Shown here: positions 1-7,832 of the stretch, piece by piece | How the letters are laid out: the number at the start of each line of letters is the position of its first letter | Position numbering within the stretch: position 1 is the first letter of the stretch | Made by a program: the position numbers and the translations under genes | The notes under the pieces: model-generated | What the model was told of the DNA's origin: nothing | The model's input: only the letters and a program-made list of their open reading frames with translations | The model's database searches: none | Assembly (NCBI GenBank): GCA_021372295.1 | Contig: JAJFUS010000028.1 | Location: forward strand, 1 to 37,918 | Direction: 5' to 3' | DNA: 37,918 bases | From: a bacterium | GTDB lineage: Bacteria; Armatimonadota; UBA5829

Positions 1-73
1 CGGCTTATGAGGTTAGTACGGTATGTTTGGGGGGACCGAGTACGGAAAGATAGTTTTGCGTGGGAGGCAGAAC

Positions 74-589
74 ATGACGAAACTATCGCTCTACTTGGCC
101 ACATTGCTTCTTGGTACCAATTTCTCCGCGTCTACGATGCCGGGGAATGCGCCCTTGGCGGCGGTTTCCACGGCACAGGTGTCTGCGATGGAGCAGAAGT
201 ATGTCGATCTTACTAATGCGGAGCGGTGGGATAAGAATCTGAGGGTGTTGTCAACGAATCCTCTGCTTACACAAGTGGCTCGTGAGCATAGCAAAGAGAT
301 GTGGGAGAAGAACTACTTCGACCACAATTCTCCGACACCGGGGTTAAAGACCCCTATGGACAGGTATCTTAAGGCGCTTGGGCATACGCCGACTTATGCC
401 TACCTGGCCGAAAATCTGTTTTATTGTTCAGTTGTTGATGTGGATCGCGGACAAAGCTGCCTGATGAACTCTCAGAAACACCGGAAGAATATACTCGACC
501 CTAAGTTCGAGCAGATGGGAGTGGGGATTTTCGTTTCCCCGGATGGCCAGTTTTGGGTGACGGAGCTTTTCCTGGCTCAGATTGACTAA
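74..589 (+). CDS. CAP-domain (SCP/PR1-like) exported protein
   Basis: This encodes a 171-aa secreted protein of the CAP superfamily. The start is set at the ATG at 74, because GGGAGG (63-68 region) precedes it at normal spacing and the N-terminus MTKLSLYLATLLLGTNFSAS reads as a signal peptide. An open frame extends upstream to 23 but lacks such a signal. The CAP domain covers roughly residues 40-170. Its marks are a first helix with LTNAER, then L-x(5)-AREHSKEM with the conserved His, an F-DH motif, a Y-x-x-AEN motif and a closing HRKNILDPKFEQMGVG motif followed by W-V-T-E. These are the hallmarks of bacterial CAP proteins. Their biochemical role is mostly unknown; cell-wall or lipid association is usual. 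A terminator follows at 627-660, so the gene is probably monocistronic or last in its operon. Confidence 0.85.
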   Translation: MTKLSLYLATLLLGTNFSASTMPGNAPLAAVSTAQVSAMEQKYVDLTNAERWDKNLRVLSTNPLLTQVAREHSKEMWEKNYFDHNSPTPGLKTPMDRYLKALGHTPTYAYLAENLFYCSVVDVDRGQSCLMNSQKHRKNILDPKFEQMGVGIFVSPDGQFWVTELFLAQID

Positions 590-626
590 GTCAGGCAGGA
601 AAAACCGAACATTTGCAGTAAGTAAG

Positions 627-660
627 AGAGCGGAGAGCATCGATGCGCCGCTCTTTTCTT
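627..660 (+). terminator. Rho-independent terminator after CAP gene
   Basis: The stem AGAGCGG/CCGCTCT encloses a smaller GCAT-CG-ATGC hairpin. The sequence TTTCTT follows. It lies 38 bases after the CAP stop codon and just before coaX. Confidence 0.6.
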
Positions 661-692
661 GTGTGCTTATTGGTTATGTGTTGTGAGGCGAT

Positions 693-1463
693 ATGCTGCT
701 GGCGATTGATGTCGGAAATACAAATACTACATTCGCGGTTTTTGGCGGGCACTCGATTCGCGCGGATTGGCGCATTGGAACTGTCGCACGTCGGACGGGC
801 GACGAATTTGCGGCGCTACTCTTGTCCTTGTTCGAGACGGTCGATCTTACATTTGCCCAGATTGACGGAGTGGTAATCTCAAGCGTTGTGCCTTCAGTGG
901 TGGATGCTCTACTGCGGCTGTCAAAGCGGCACCTTAAAGTCGATTCGCCGGTGGTGCTTGGCCCCGATATCGACCTTGGGATCAAGGTAGACTATCATCC
1001 CGTAACTGACGTTGGAGCCGACAGGCTCGCCAATGCTGTGGCGGCTCATGCGAAGTACGGCGGAAAGATAATTGTAGTCGATTTGGGAACGGGCACGACC
1101 CTGGACGCGGTTTCGGAAGATGGCGAGTACCTTGGCGGAGCGATAGCTCCCGGAATTCAGATTTCTCTGGACGCACTGATTTCTCGCGCGGCAAAGCTGA
1201 CGGGAGTCAGACTGATTGCTCCCAAAAAGGCTATCGGCAAAACGACGGCGTCCAGCCTGCAGTCGGGTATTATATTCGGGTTTGCCGGCCAAATAGACGC
1301 TCTTGTGGATCGGTTTCAAGAAGAAATGGGCGGTTCGGCAAAAGTTGTTGCAACAGGTGGCTTGGCTGAAGTGATTGCACCGCACAGTCGCACAATTGAG
1401 TTTTGCGATGACCTGCTCACCCTCGACGGGCTTCGCATTATCTACGAACGAACGCGGGCGTGA
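693..1463 (+). CDS. coaX: Type III pantothenate kinase
   Basis: This enzyme phosphorylates pantothenate in the first step of coenzyme A synthesis in the cytoplasm. The 256-aa length is normal for CoaX. The acetate/sugar kinase-Hsp70 superfamily motifs are all present: DVGNT at residues 6-10 (phosphate 1), GADRL at 108-112, DLGTGTTLD at 130-138 (phosphate 2) and GGAIAPG at 148-154. The ATG at 693 is favoured by the conserved MLLAIDVGNTN start and a GTGAGG-like ribosome site just upstream. It is followed after 79 bases by the dus gene on the same strand, which is probably cotranscribed. Nothing unusual is seen. Confidence 0.96.
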   Translation: MLLAIDVGNTNTTFAVFGGHSIRADWRIGTVARRTGDEFAALLLSLFETVDLTFAQIDGVVISSVVPSVVDALLRLSKRHLKVDSPVVLGPDIDLGIKVDYHPVTDVGADRLANAVAAHAKYGGKIIVVDLGTGTTLDAVSEDGEYLGGAIAPGIQISLDALISRAAKLTGVRLIAPKKAIGKTTASSLQSGIIFGFAGQIDALVDRFQEEMGGSAKVVATGGLAEVIAPHSRTIEFCDDLLTLDGLRIIYERTRA

Positions 1464-1542
1464 ACCAATTGCTTTCCTCAAAGGAACTTCCATCCCCCAA
1501 GCGCAATACTAATAGTGTTGCAAATTTCGCCTGGAGACAGTA

Positions 1543-2532
1543 TTGAATCCCTTGAAAATCCGCGACATCATAATTGATCCGCCGTTGGCGCTGGCGCCGA
1601 TGGCTGGAGTGACAAACCACGCATTCAGGATAATGTGCAAGCGCACCGGAGGCGCGGGGCTGGTCTGTACCGAAATGTTTAGCGCTTATGCCATCAAGTT
1701 CAAAGATCCTCGCACTCGCTCCATGCTCGATTGGACCGATGAGGAACGCCCGGTTTCGGCGCAGGTCTTCGGCGGCGACCCGGAGACCGTCGCGATAGGC
1801 GCGAAGGCCATGCAGGACTACGGCGTGGACATAGTGGATGTCAACTTCGGCTGCCCTGTGCCCAAGGTTGCCAAAAGTGGCTCTGGCGCGATGCTATTGA
1901 AAGATATGGGGTTGGCTCGGGAAATTCTGGCCGCATCACGCGAGGCAGTGAGCGGTGCACTCACGATCAAAACCCGAATTGGATGGGGGGACGACGACGT
2001 GACGGTTTTCGACCTCGCGCAGGCTGCGCAGGACTGTGGCATTGATGCAATTGCGGTTCATGCTCGGACTGCCGTTCAGGGATATTCAGGAAAGGCAAAT
2101 TGGGATATAATAGCCGAGGTCAAAAAACGAATAGGCATTCCCGTGATTGCAAACGGCGACATAAAAAGTCCTGTGGACGCCGCCCGTATGTTTGACGAAA
2201 CGGGCTGTGACGCGGTAATGATCGGTCGAGCGGCGTTGGGCGACCCGTGGATATTCGGTCGAACCGCCGAGTATCTGCGCACGGGGACGCTCCCGCCGGA
2301 ACCGGACTGCGCGCAGAGGCTGCAGGGCGCAAGAGAACATGCGGCGCTTCTGCGGCTGGTGTTGGGTGAGGCGAGGGCGGCAAAGGAAATGCGCGGCCAT
2401 CTGGTGTTTTACCTTAAAGGTATGCCTGGAGCGCCTGCGCTGCGCAATCGGTTAATGACCACAAAGTCGGTGGAAGAGATACTAGAGGTATTGGATGAAG
2501 CGTGTAGTCAGTGTGAGCCTGGGGTCTACTAA
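1543..2532 (+). CDS. dusB: tRNA-dihydrouridine synthase (DusB-like)
   Basis: This FMN enzyme reduces uridine to dihydrouridine in the tRNA D-loop. The 329-aa protein has a TIM-barrel FMN domain with APMAGVT at residues 18-24, NFGCP at 101-105 (catalytic Cys 104), KTRIGW at 143-148, an AVHARTAVQGYSG stretch near 171-183 and NGDI at 204-207. A helical tRNA-binding domain follows from about residue 245. The start is a TTG at 1543 with GGAG at 1533-1536; no ATG fits the family N-terminus better. Its end overlaps the next gene by 38 bases in another frame, which implies translational coupling. Assignment to DusB rather than DusA/C rests on overall motif style. Confidence 0.93.
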   Translation: MNPLKIRDIIIDPPLALAPMAGVTNHAFRIMCKRTGGAGLVCTEMFSAYAIKFKDPRTRSMLDWTDEERPVSAQVFGGDPETVAIGAKAMQDYGVDIVDVNFGCPVPKVAKSGSGAMLLKDMGLAREILAASREAVSGALTIKTRIGWGDDDVTVFDLAQAAQDCGIDAIAVHARTAVQGYSGKANWDIIAEVKKRIGIPVIANGDIKSPVDAARMFDETGCDAVMIGRAALGDPWIFGRTAEYLRTGTLPPEPDCAQRLQGAREHAALLRLVLGEARAAKEMRGHLVFYLKGMPGAPALRNRLMTTKSVEEILEVLDEACSQCEPGVY

Positions 2533-3409
2533 GCGGGATAAGACCTCGCGCATGGAGATTCTGGGAGAGGAATTCGAGGTGTCGCGCATCGGGACAGACG
2601 GCGACATGGTTCGCTACGCCCAGCTTGTGCGTGAGTTGGACGGCAATGTGGACGCAATCGGACTGGGCGGGATTGACCGATACCTTTGGACGGATAAGCG
2701 CCGCTACACCATTCGCGACGCTGACAAGCTGGCGTCAAATGCAGTGAAAACGCCTGTGGTCGACGGCAGCGGAGTAAAAAATACCCTCGAACGCAGGACG
2801 ATCGAGTATCTCAACGATAACGGCATAGTCAGTTTCGGCAGGAGCAAGGTGCTGATCGTGAGCGCGGTCGACAGGTTCGGGATGGCTCAGACTATTGCGC
2901 GCTTGTCCAATCAGGTCATATACGGCGACCTGATGTTCGCCTGCAACATCCCGGTACCCATGCGCTCATACGGCATGTTGCGGCTTGCGGGCACGCTGCT
3001 TTTGCCATTGGTGTGCGCGCTGCCGTTTAAGTGGATATATCCGACGGGCGAAAAGCAGGATAAGATCGTACCCAAGTATCAAAAGTATTATGACTGGGCG
3101 GATGTCATCGCGGGCGATTTTCTTATAATCAAACGCACAATGCCGACACCCGAATCGGGACTGCTCAGGGGCAAAGTCGTGGTTACAAACACGGTTACGG
3201 CTGACGACGTGGAGCTTCTTAGGGCGCGCGGAGTCAGGCTGCTTGTTACGTCCAGCCCGGCGGTTGATGGCCGCTACTTCGCCACAAATGTCTTCGAAGG
3301 AATCCTCATTACGCTTTTGGGCAAGAGACCCGAAGACGCGACAGTTGAGGATTACGCTCTGCTTTTGGATAAAATGGATTGGAAACCGACCATTACCGAG
3401 TTGAACTGA
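2495..3409 (+). CDS. 'Quinate 5-dehydrogenase'-type family protein
   Basis: This 304-aa cytoplasmic protein resembles a family often annotated as quinate 5-dehydrogenase in clostridia and deep-branching bacteria. I see no experimental basis for that name. Visible features are an N-terminal MKRVVSVSLGSTKRD strand-loop, a central VLIVSAVDRFGMAQTIA segment shaped like a nucleotide-binding beta-alpha unit (near 120-137), a hydrophobic stretch LLLPLVCALPF at about 168-178 and a C-terminal GKVVVTNTVTADDVELLRARGVRLL unit resembling a second Rossmann-like strand-helix. The ATG at 2495 has GAGG at 2485-2488 and lies inside the dus gene. The stop overlaps the convergent exporter by 17 bases. The overlap with dus suggests a housekeeping role. 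Confidence 0.6.
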   Translation: MKRVVSVSLGSTKRDKTSRMEILGEEFEVSRIGTDGDMVRYAQLVRELDGNVDAIGLGGIDRYLWTDKRRYTIRDADKLASNAVKTPVVDGSGVKNTLERRTIEYLNDNGIVSFGRSKVLIVSAVDRFGMAQTIARLSNQVIYGDLMFACNIPVPMRSYGMLRLAGTLLLPLVCALPFKWIYPTGEKQDKIVPKYQKYYDWADVIAGDFLIIKRTMPTPESGLLRGKVVVTNTVTADDVELLRARGVRLLVTSSPAVDGRYFATNVFEGILITLLGKRPEDATVEDYALLLDKMDWKPTITELN

Positions 3410-4787
3410 CCTTTGGGTTGCCTCGAAATGCGCTCAGGACAGCGCCGACCGATGCTATAGACGCTATCACAATCGCACTCGCCTGCACGGCATGTGTGAT
3501 GGCGATTGGTTCCGGCAGAGTGCGAAGGGCGTGCAATCGAGATACGTATACCACTCCCGTCAGAGCCACACCCGAAGCGAAACCTGTAGTTCTGGCCGCT
3601 GCCAAAATGGCTCCTGCCACGCCCTGTTTGTCGCTGGGAGCCGACCCCATGATTGCACTGTTGTTTGGGGCAGTAAAAAGCCCTGCTCCTACGCCGATCA
3701 TGGCCGCAATCATTGTAATCTGGTGAGGCGATGAAGCTGGATTGAGCGAGCGCAGCAGAAGTATGCCTACCGCCATTACGGCCATACCCAGAGTTGTGGG
3801 CAGTCTTACGCCTACTCTGTCGGATAGAAATCCGCTCGGGCCTGTCAGTATCATCATAGCGATTGGAGTCGCCATCAATATAATTCCTGCATGATCCGCC
3901 CGATACCCGCATGCGTGCATAAGAAAGAACGGCATCAGAAAACTTACTGAAGCTGTTGCAGCATAGCATAAGAACGCCGACATTGTGGAGGCTGTAAACC
4001 TCTTGTTCGCGAACAGTCTGAAGTCCAACGCCGGATGTTTGATTTTGCTCTCGATCATAACGAAAGTCAATCCTGAGATCGCTGCCACAGCAAGCATGCT
4101 CAGTATAAACGGGCTGCTCCATCCTGTTTCAGGGCCTTTGCTCAGCGCAAAGAGCAGCGTGGCCAGAGCAACAGCCATTGTGCCCGCGCCAATGGGATCG
4201 AATGCCTGCCCGTCACCAGAGTCGTCTCGATTGAGAACACCTGCCGAAACGCATACCATCGCCAGTCCTATTGGTACGTTCACGAAAAATATGGACGGCC
4301 AGCCGAAATACTGAGTCAGCAATCCGCCAAGTGCCGGGCCGATGGACATGCCCAGGTAGGTCATGGTTGCCTGCATGCCCAGGGCCGCGCCTCTTTCTTT
4401 GCTGGGAAACGTCGACACGATAATGGCCGGACTCAGCGCGAAAAGCATAGCCGCTCCCATTGCCTGAAGAGCCCTTGACGCGATCAACAGACCGATATGC
4501 CCCGACAGTCCGCAGCACAGCGACCCCAGAGCGAATATGATCTGGCCGGACATGTATATGTTTCGCTTGCCGTATATGTCGGCCAGCCTGCCGAAAATCA
4601 GTAGTGAGGAGCTTACTGTAATAAGGTAGATAAGCACCACCCATTCAATGGTGGAGACTGGGGATTTCGTGGTTTTTCCTATTATCGGAAGCGCGATGTT
4701 CACTATGCTAGTGTCTAGCGCTGACATAAATGTGCCCGAGCCGATCACCGCAAGCGTCCACCACTTGCGTTCTATTCCAAACTTCAT
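3393..4787 (-). CDS. MFS multidrug efflux transporter (EmrB/QacA type)
   Basis: This 464-aa inner-membrane protein of the major facilitator superfamily is probably a proton-driven drug exporter of the DHA2 type. The N-terminal helix carries MSALDTSIVNIALP, the signature of that group. FGRLADIYGKR (about residues 64-74) is the MFS motif A loop, and motif C-like glycines occur in YLGMSIGPALGGLL. About 12-14 hydrophobic segments are visible. The start codon has no Shine-Dalgarno sequence. It lies 6 bases after a TAATAT -10 box paired with a perfect TTGACA, so the mRNA is probably leaderless. An inverted repeat just upstream of the -35 box may bind a regulator. The substrate cannot be told from the sequence. 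Confidence 0.9.
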   Translation of the reverse strand: MKFGIERKWWTLAVIGSGTFMSALDTSIVNIALPIIGKTTKSPVSTIEWVVLIYLITVSSSLLIFGRLADIYGKRNIYMSGQIIFALGSLCCGLSGHIGLLIASRALQAMGAAMLFALSPAIIVSTFPSKERGAALGMQATMTYLGMSIGPALGGLLTQYFGWPSIFFVNVPIGLAMVCVSAGVLNRDDSGDGQAFDPIGAGTMAVALATLLFALSKGPETGWSSPFILSMLAVAAISGLTFVMIESKIKHPALDFRLFANKRFTASTMSAFLCYAATASVSFLMPFFLMHACGYRADHAGIILMATPIAMMILTGPSGFLSDRVGVRLPTTLGMAVMAVGILLLRSLNPASSPHQITMIAAMIGVGAGLFTAPNNSAIMGSAPSDKQGVAGAILAAARTTGFASGVALTGVVYVSRLHALRTLPEPIAITHAVQASAIVIASIASVGAVLSAFRGNPKVSSTR

Positions 4788-4793
4788 ACCGGT

Positions 4794-4822
4794 ATATTAC
4801 GCTAGTCGAAGTATGATGTCAA
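4794..4822 (-). promoter_or_regulatory. Near-consensus sigma70 promoter of MFS gene, leaderless
   Basis: Read on the minus strand, TTGACA (4817-4822), a 17-base spacer and TAATAT (4794-4799) form an almost perfect promoter. Only six bases separate the -10 box from the ATG, so transcription should begin at or next to the start codon. Confidence 0.75.
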
Positions 4823-4828
4823 CTTGCG

Positions 4829-4849
4829 TTGTTCACTGATTGTGAACAA
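4829..4849. promoter_or_regulatory. Inverted repeat, possible operator of MFS gene
   Basis: Two 8-base arms, TTGTTCAC and GTGAACAA, flank the 5-base centre TGATT. The site sits immediately upstream of the -35 box of the exporter promoter. This placement fits an activator or a repressor that blocks polymerase entry. No regulator gene lies next to it. Confidence 0.45.
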
Positions 4850-5015
4850 GGTTTACTTGTAATATCACGTATTTGCTATCTTATTTGGTCTTGGAAGCTG
4901 TCTTATAATTACGAGAAGACAACTAATAGTGAACATTGTTGCAGTCCGGTATTTGTCCCAACAGACTCTAACATCTATCACCCAACCTTTAACTTCAAGT
5001 GAAGGAGAATTGTGA

Positions 5016-5381
5016 ATGAAATCTAAAAGACGCGCGGCTATTGAGCTGCTCATGTGCCATCCGGACACTGTGGTGGCGGAGATGCTGGGGCTTAGACTTT
5101 CGACCCTGAGACAGTGGATGCGCCAGGACGACTTTACGGAGGCGCTGCGCCGGCGGGAACGCGAACAGTCCGCTGAGTCCAAGCGGTTGGCCAGGCAGGC
5201 TGCGCTTAACGCGGCCTCGGCTCTTTGCCAGATAACCTCGGAGTCCGCGAAGTCGGATGCGAAAGCGCTTCTGGACATTCTTAAGGCAAGCGGCGCATTT
5301 GAGGTCGATAACATTGATGCCGGTGAAGCTCTGGCCGAGATCATCAAGCGCGCGTCGCAGGAAGAAGATGATCATGAATAA
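5016..5381 (+). CDS. Small terminase subunit-like HTH protein
   Basis: This 121-aa protein has an N-terminal helix-turn-helix (about residues 5-35, with VVAEMLGLRLSTLRQWMRQDDF) followed by a charged helix (EALRRREREQSAES) and an alanine-rich C-terminal helix. This is the layout of phage small terminase subunits, which recognise the packaging site and recruit the large subunit. AAGGAG at 5002-5007 fits the ATG at 5016. It overlaps the large terminase by a few bases, the usual TerS-TerL arrangement. A TATAAT at 4904-4909 may drive the island, but no good -35 box is seen. The assignment leans on position. Confidence 0.7.
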   Translation: MKSKRRAAIELLMCHPDTVVAEMLGLRLSTLRQWMRQDDFTEALRRREREQSAESKRLARQAALNAASALCQITSESAKSDAKALLDILKASGAFEVDNIDAGEALAEIIKRASQEEDDHE

Positions 5382-6855
5382 TGCATCACTCCGGCTGCGC
5401 CTTGCCAGGATGATCTGGGGTTGGAAACCGCACGAGACTCAGAAGCAGTGGATGCTCAGCGATGCGAGCTTGAGAATAGCTGCGTGCGGAAGAAGATGGG
5501 GCAAAACGGAGTCTGCAGCAATCGACGCCGCTACGATGGCGATACTGGAACCGGGAAGTGTTCAGATGATCGTGTCGCCTACTTATGATCAGTCGCGGCT
5601 GATTTTCGACCGCGTCGAAAGGCTTCTTACCGATTCACCGGTTACTCGTCCGGTCACAAAAGTCTCGCGGACACATTACCCGAGGCTCTCTGTGGGGCGT
5701 AGTGTGATCGTGGCGCGCACAGCCGATGAAGACGGCCACAATCTGCGCGGCAACTCGGCGGACAGGGTCATTATAGACGAGGCGGCATTTGTGCGGGACA
5801 GCGTGGTTCAGGAAGTTATATCGCCGATGCTCGCCGACCGTGACGGGAAGCTCGTAATGATTTCGACTCCGTTTGGCAAAAATCATTTTTATCGCGCGTT
5901 TATGAGAGGAGCTCAGTCTTGCGAGGATATTCTGAGGGTTTCACCCTCAGACTCCCATAAGGGGCTCTGCGCCCCTGAACCTGCGCTGGGGTCAGAATGT
6001 CAAGGAAACCTGGTTTCCTTGCAGAGTCAAGAGACAGAGTCTCTTGTGGGGTTTGGGGCAACGCCCCAAAATAATGCTCGCAGAACTGAACTCTTGCGAT
6101 CGTGCGAATCGTTTACTTTTCCGTCCTGGGCAAACCCGCATATCAGTCGAGAGTATATTGAGCGGCAGAGGTCTGAGATTAGCCCGAGGCAGTTTGCTGT
6201 GGAATATGAGGCGAGGTTTGTTGACGATCAGAGCTGTGTGTTTGCCTGGGATGAAATTAATGGTGCATGCGAGCGACACTCGCACGATGGGATGTCGAGT
6301 TTCGACTGTGTGGCTGCTGGGATCGACTGGGCGCGGTACTCGGACTATACAGCGATTGTTGCAGTTGGGGTGAGCGAATCGGGGTGCGAAGTCGTTGGCA
6401 TCGACAGGTTCAATGCTATGGGTTGGAGCAGTCAGATCAAGCGCGTCACCGATTTTCTTGCGCGCTACAAGGTGAACTGCGTACTGACAGATCAGACGTC
6501 TATAGGCGACCCGCTTCTCGAACAGCTTATGTCAAAACTCTGGGCAGATGGTGTGGATATAGCCGTCGAAGGCTATAATTTCACGAACCAGTCCAAACGC
6601 GACTTGATCGAAAACCTTTCATTGAAATTCGCTCACGGCATGATTTCAATTCCAAGGGACGAAGCCCTTATGCGCGAGCTTCAATACTTTGAGTATGAGC
6701 TGACTCAATCGGGAAACGTCCGAATGAACGCCCGACCCGGCTGCCACGACGATTTGGTGATTGCGCTGGCGCTTGCGTGCCGGCAGGCGAATGATGCCGG
6801 AACAGCGGACAGATTTTTGGGGAGGAATGGGCGGCTTTCTATGAAAGGGTGGTGA
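5374..6855 (+). CDS. Terminase large subunit with in-frame hairpin-repeat insertion
   Basis: This encodes the ATP-driven DNA packaging motor and nuclease of a tailed-phage head (493 aa from the ATG at 5374; AGGAAGAA at 5359-5366 serves as ribosome site; the open frame extends back to 5257). In this numbering Walker A CGRRWGKT is at 38-45, Walker B VIIDEAAF at 132-139 and the coupling motif STPFGK at 164-169. The RuvC-like nuclease has Asp in GIDWARYSDY (about 318), a second Asp in VLTDQ (about 373) and HDDL at 458-461, so all key residues remain. Between the ATPase and nuclease, residues about 187-233 are encoded by a 139-bp array of five hairpins, a dispersed repeat found elsewhere in the window. 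It contains no stop and keeps the frame. The position matches the interdomain linker, so the protein may still fold. Confidence 0.92.
   Translation: MNNASLRLRLARMIWGWKPHETQKQWMLSDASLRIAACGRRWGKTESAAIDAATMAILEPGSVQMIVSPTYDQSRLIFDRVERLLTDSPVTRPVTKVSRTHYPRLSVGRSVIVARTADEDGHNLRGNSADRVIIDEAAFVRDSVVQEVISPMLADRDGKLVMISTPFGKNHFYRAFMRGAQSCEDILRVSPSDSHKGLCAPEPALGSECQGNLVSLQSQETESLVGFGATPQNNARRTELLRSCESFTFPSWANPHISREYIERQRSEISPRQFAVEYEARFVDDQSCVFAWDEINGACERHSHDGMSSFDCVAAGIDWARYSDYTAIVAVGVSESGCEVVGIDRFNAMGWSSQIKRVTDFLARYKVNCVLTDQTSIGDPLLEQLMSKLWADGVDIAVEGYNFTNQSKRDLIENLSLKFAHGMISIPRDEALMRELQYFEYELTQSGNVRMNARPGCHDDLVIALALACRQANDAGTADRFLGRNGRLSMKGW
5932..6070. repeat. Modular hairpin repeat, copy 1 (inside terminase gene)
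   Basis: There are five consecutive hairpins: CTGAGGGT-TTC-ACCCTCAG (5932-5950), AGGGGC-TCTGC-GCCCCT (5960-5976), CAAGGAAACC-T-GGTTTCCTTG (6001-6021), AAGAGAC-AGA-GTCTCTT (6029-6045) and TTTGGGGC-AAC-GCCCCAAA (6052-6070). All stems are perfect. Related arrays with the same order and altered stems occur at 21424-21624 and 37850-37918, with a partial inverted copy near 24046. In the terminase frame it encodes about 46 residues without a stop. Confidence 0.85.
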
Positions 6856-6859
6856 GCGA

Positions 6860-6887
6860 TTGAACCGACATTCGCAATCTCTGCTAT
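6860..6887 (+). promoter_or_regulatory. Possible promoter of aquaporin gene
   Basis: TTGAAC (6860-6865) and TGCTAT (6882-6887) are separated by 16 bases, just after the terminase stop. The match is imperfect. Its position would give the aquaporin gene its own transcript. Confidence 0.3.
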
Positions 6888-6945
6888 CGTACCCGCCCAA
6901 AGTAGGTATAAGTAATGCAGCGCAAGGTTTTGGGAGGGTCATATT

Positions 6946-7719
6946 ATGCCGAGCAACGATCAAACGAGCGTAGACAATATGATGCGGGCGAGTGTGGCGG
7001 AGTTTGTGGGGACTTTCATACTCGTATTCGCGGGAACGTCTGTGGCGACGTCGGCAATACTGGATCGACCTATCGCCGGGTTGCCTTTGAACTCTCTTGC
7101 TGTGGGACTCACATTCGGATTGGTGCTGGTGGCGTTGATAAGCGCTCTGGGTCACATATCCGGGGCGCACTTTAATCCTGCGGTGACGCTGGGGCTGTTC
7201 AGCATCGGTCGATTTCCGGGGAAGTACGTAGTCAGCTACATTATCGCTCAAATAGCGGGGGCAATCGCCGCATCGGCGGCAGTTTGGGCGACTTTTGGCG
7301 ACGCGGCTAGAAGCCAGGCATTCCTTGCGGCGACTTACCCGACCGCAACCGCAAGCGAACCCCAGGCTTTCCTTATGGAAGTGATAATTACGTTCATTCT
7401 TTTGTTTACTATTGTGTCGATCTCGACTGATGAGCGTGCAAATACCACAACCGCCAGCCTTGCAATTGGTTTTGCGCTGGGGGTCGGAGTGTTGATCGGC
7501 GGACCGGTGAGCGGCGGATCGGTAAACCCCGCGCGAACTCTCGGCCCTATGATTATGTCCGGCAACTTCACGAGCGTGTGGGTGTATTTGGCCGGGCCGC
7601 TGGTTGGAGCGATAGTGGCGGCGCTGATGTATCACTATTTCATTTTTGCAGCGAAGGCGCCTTCATCCGAGTCCCAGACCAGGGTCATCGGCAGGACTGG
7701 TGAGGCTGGAGCGGGATAG
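6946..7719 (+). CDS. Aquaporin / MIP-family channel
   Basis: This 257-aa inner-membrane channel for water or small neutral solutes has six transmembrane segments in two repeats. The two pore motifs are HFNPAVT (NPA at 77-79) and GGSVNPARTLGP (NPA at 194-196). The arginine after the second NPA belongs to the selectivity filter. GGGAGGG at 6932-6938 precedes the ATG at 6946. The gene sits between terminase and portal, on the same strand but with its own possible promoter and a strong terminator behind it. It therefore looks like an accessory cargo gene (a 'moron') rather than a head gene. Alternatively it is a host gene that has entered a decaying prophage. Aquaporin versus glycerol facilitator cannot be settled by eye; the absence of the GlpF-type Asp after NPAR slightly favours a water channel. 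Confidence 0.95.
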   Translation: MPSNDQTSVDNMMRASVAEFVGTFILVFAGTSVATSAILDRPIAGLPLNSLAVGLTFGLVLVALISALGHISGAHFNPAVTLGLFSIGRFPGKYVVSYIIAQIAGAIAASAAVWATFGDAARSQAFLAATYPTATASEPQAFLMEVIITFILLFTIVSISTDERANTTTASLAIGFALGVGVLIGGPVSGGSVNPARTLGPMIMSGNFTSVWVYLAGPLVGAIVAALMYHYFIFAAKAPSSESQTRVIGRTGEAGAG

Positions 7720-7743
7720 ATTTCGGAATGAATAATAGGCTCG

Positions 7744-7787
7744 AAGCGTCCTTGCAGCAATTATTCGGCGAGGGCGCTTTTTATTTT
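7744..7787 (+). terminator. Strong Rho-independent terminator after aquaporin
   Basis: A 12-bp stem, AAGCGTCCTTGC with GCGAGGGCGCTT (two G-U pairs, 12-base loop), is followed by TTTTTATTTT. It lies 25 bases after the aquaporin stop and before the portal gene, so it would separate the aquaporin transcript from the capsid genes. Confidence 0.8.
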
Positions 7788-7832
7788 CTGTATTTGTTGG
7801 CCACTAATGAACAATAACGTAGGAGGCAATTC

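Noticed and set aside
921..1493. 190-aa open frame on the minus strand
   Set aside because: It is opposite coaX, with no motif or ribosome site.
6646..7635. 329-aa open frame on the minus strand
   Set aside because: It spans the terminase end and the aquaporin gene in antisense; the composition is rich in Arg, His and Ser and no family is seen.
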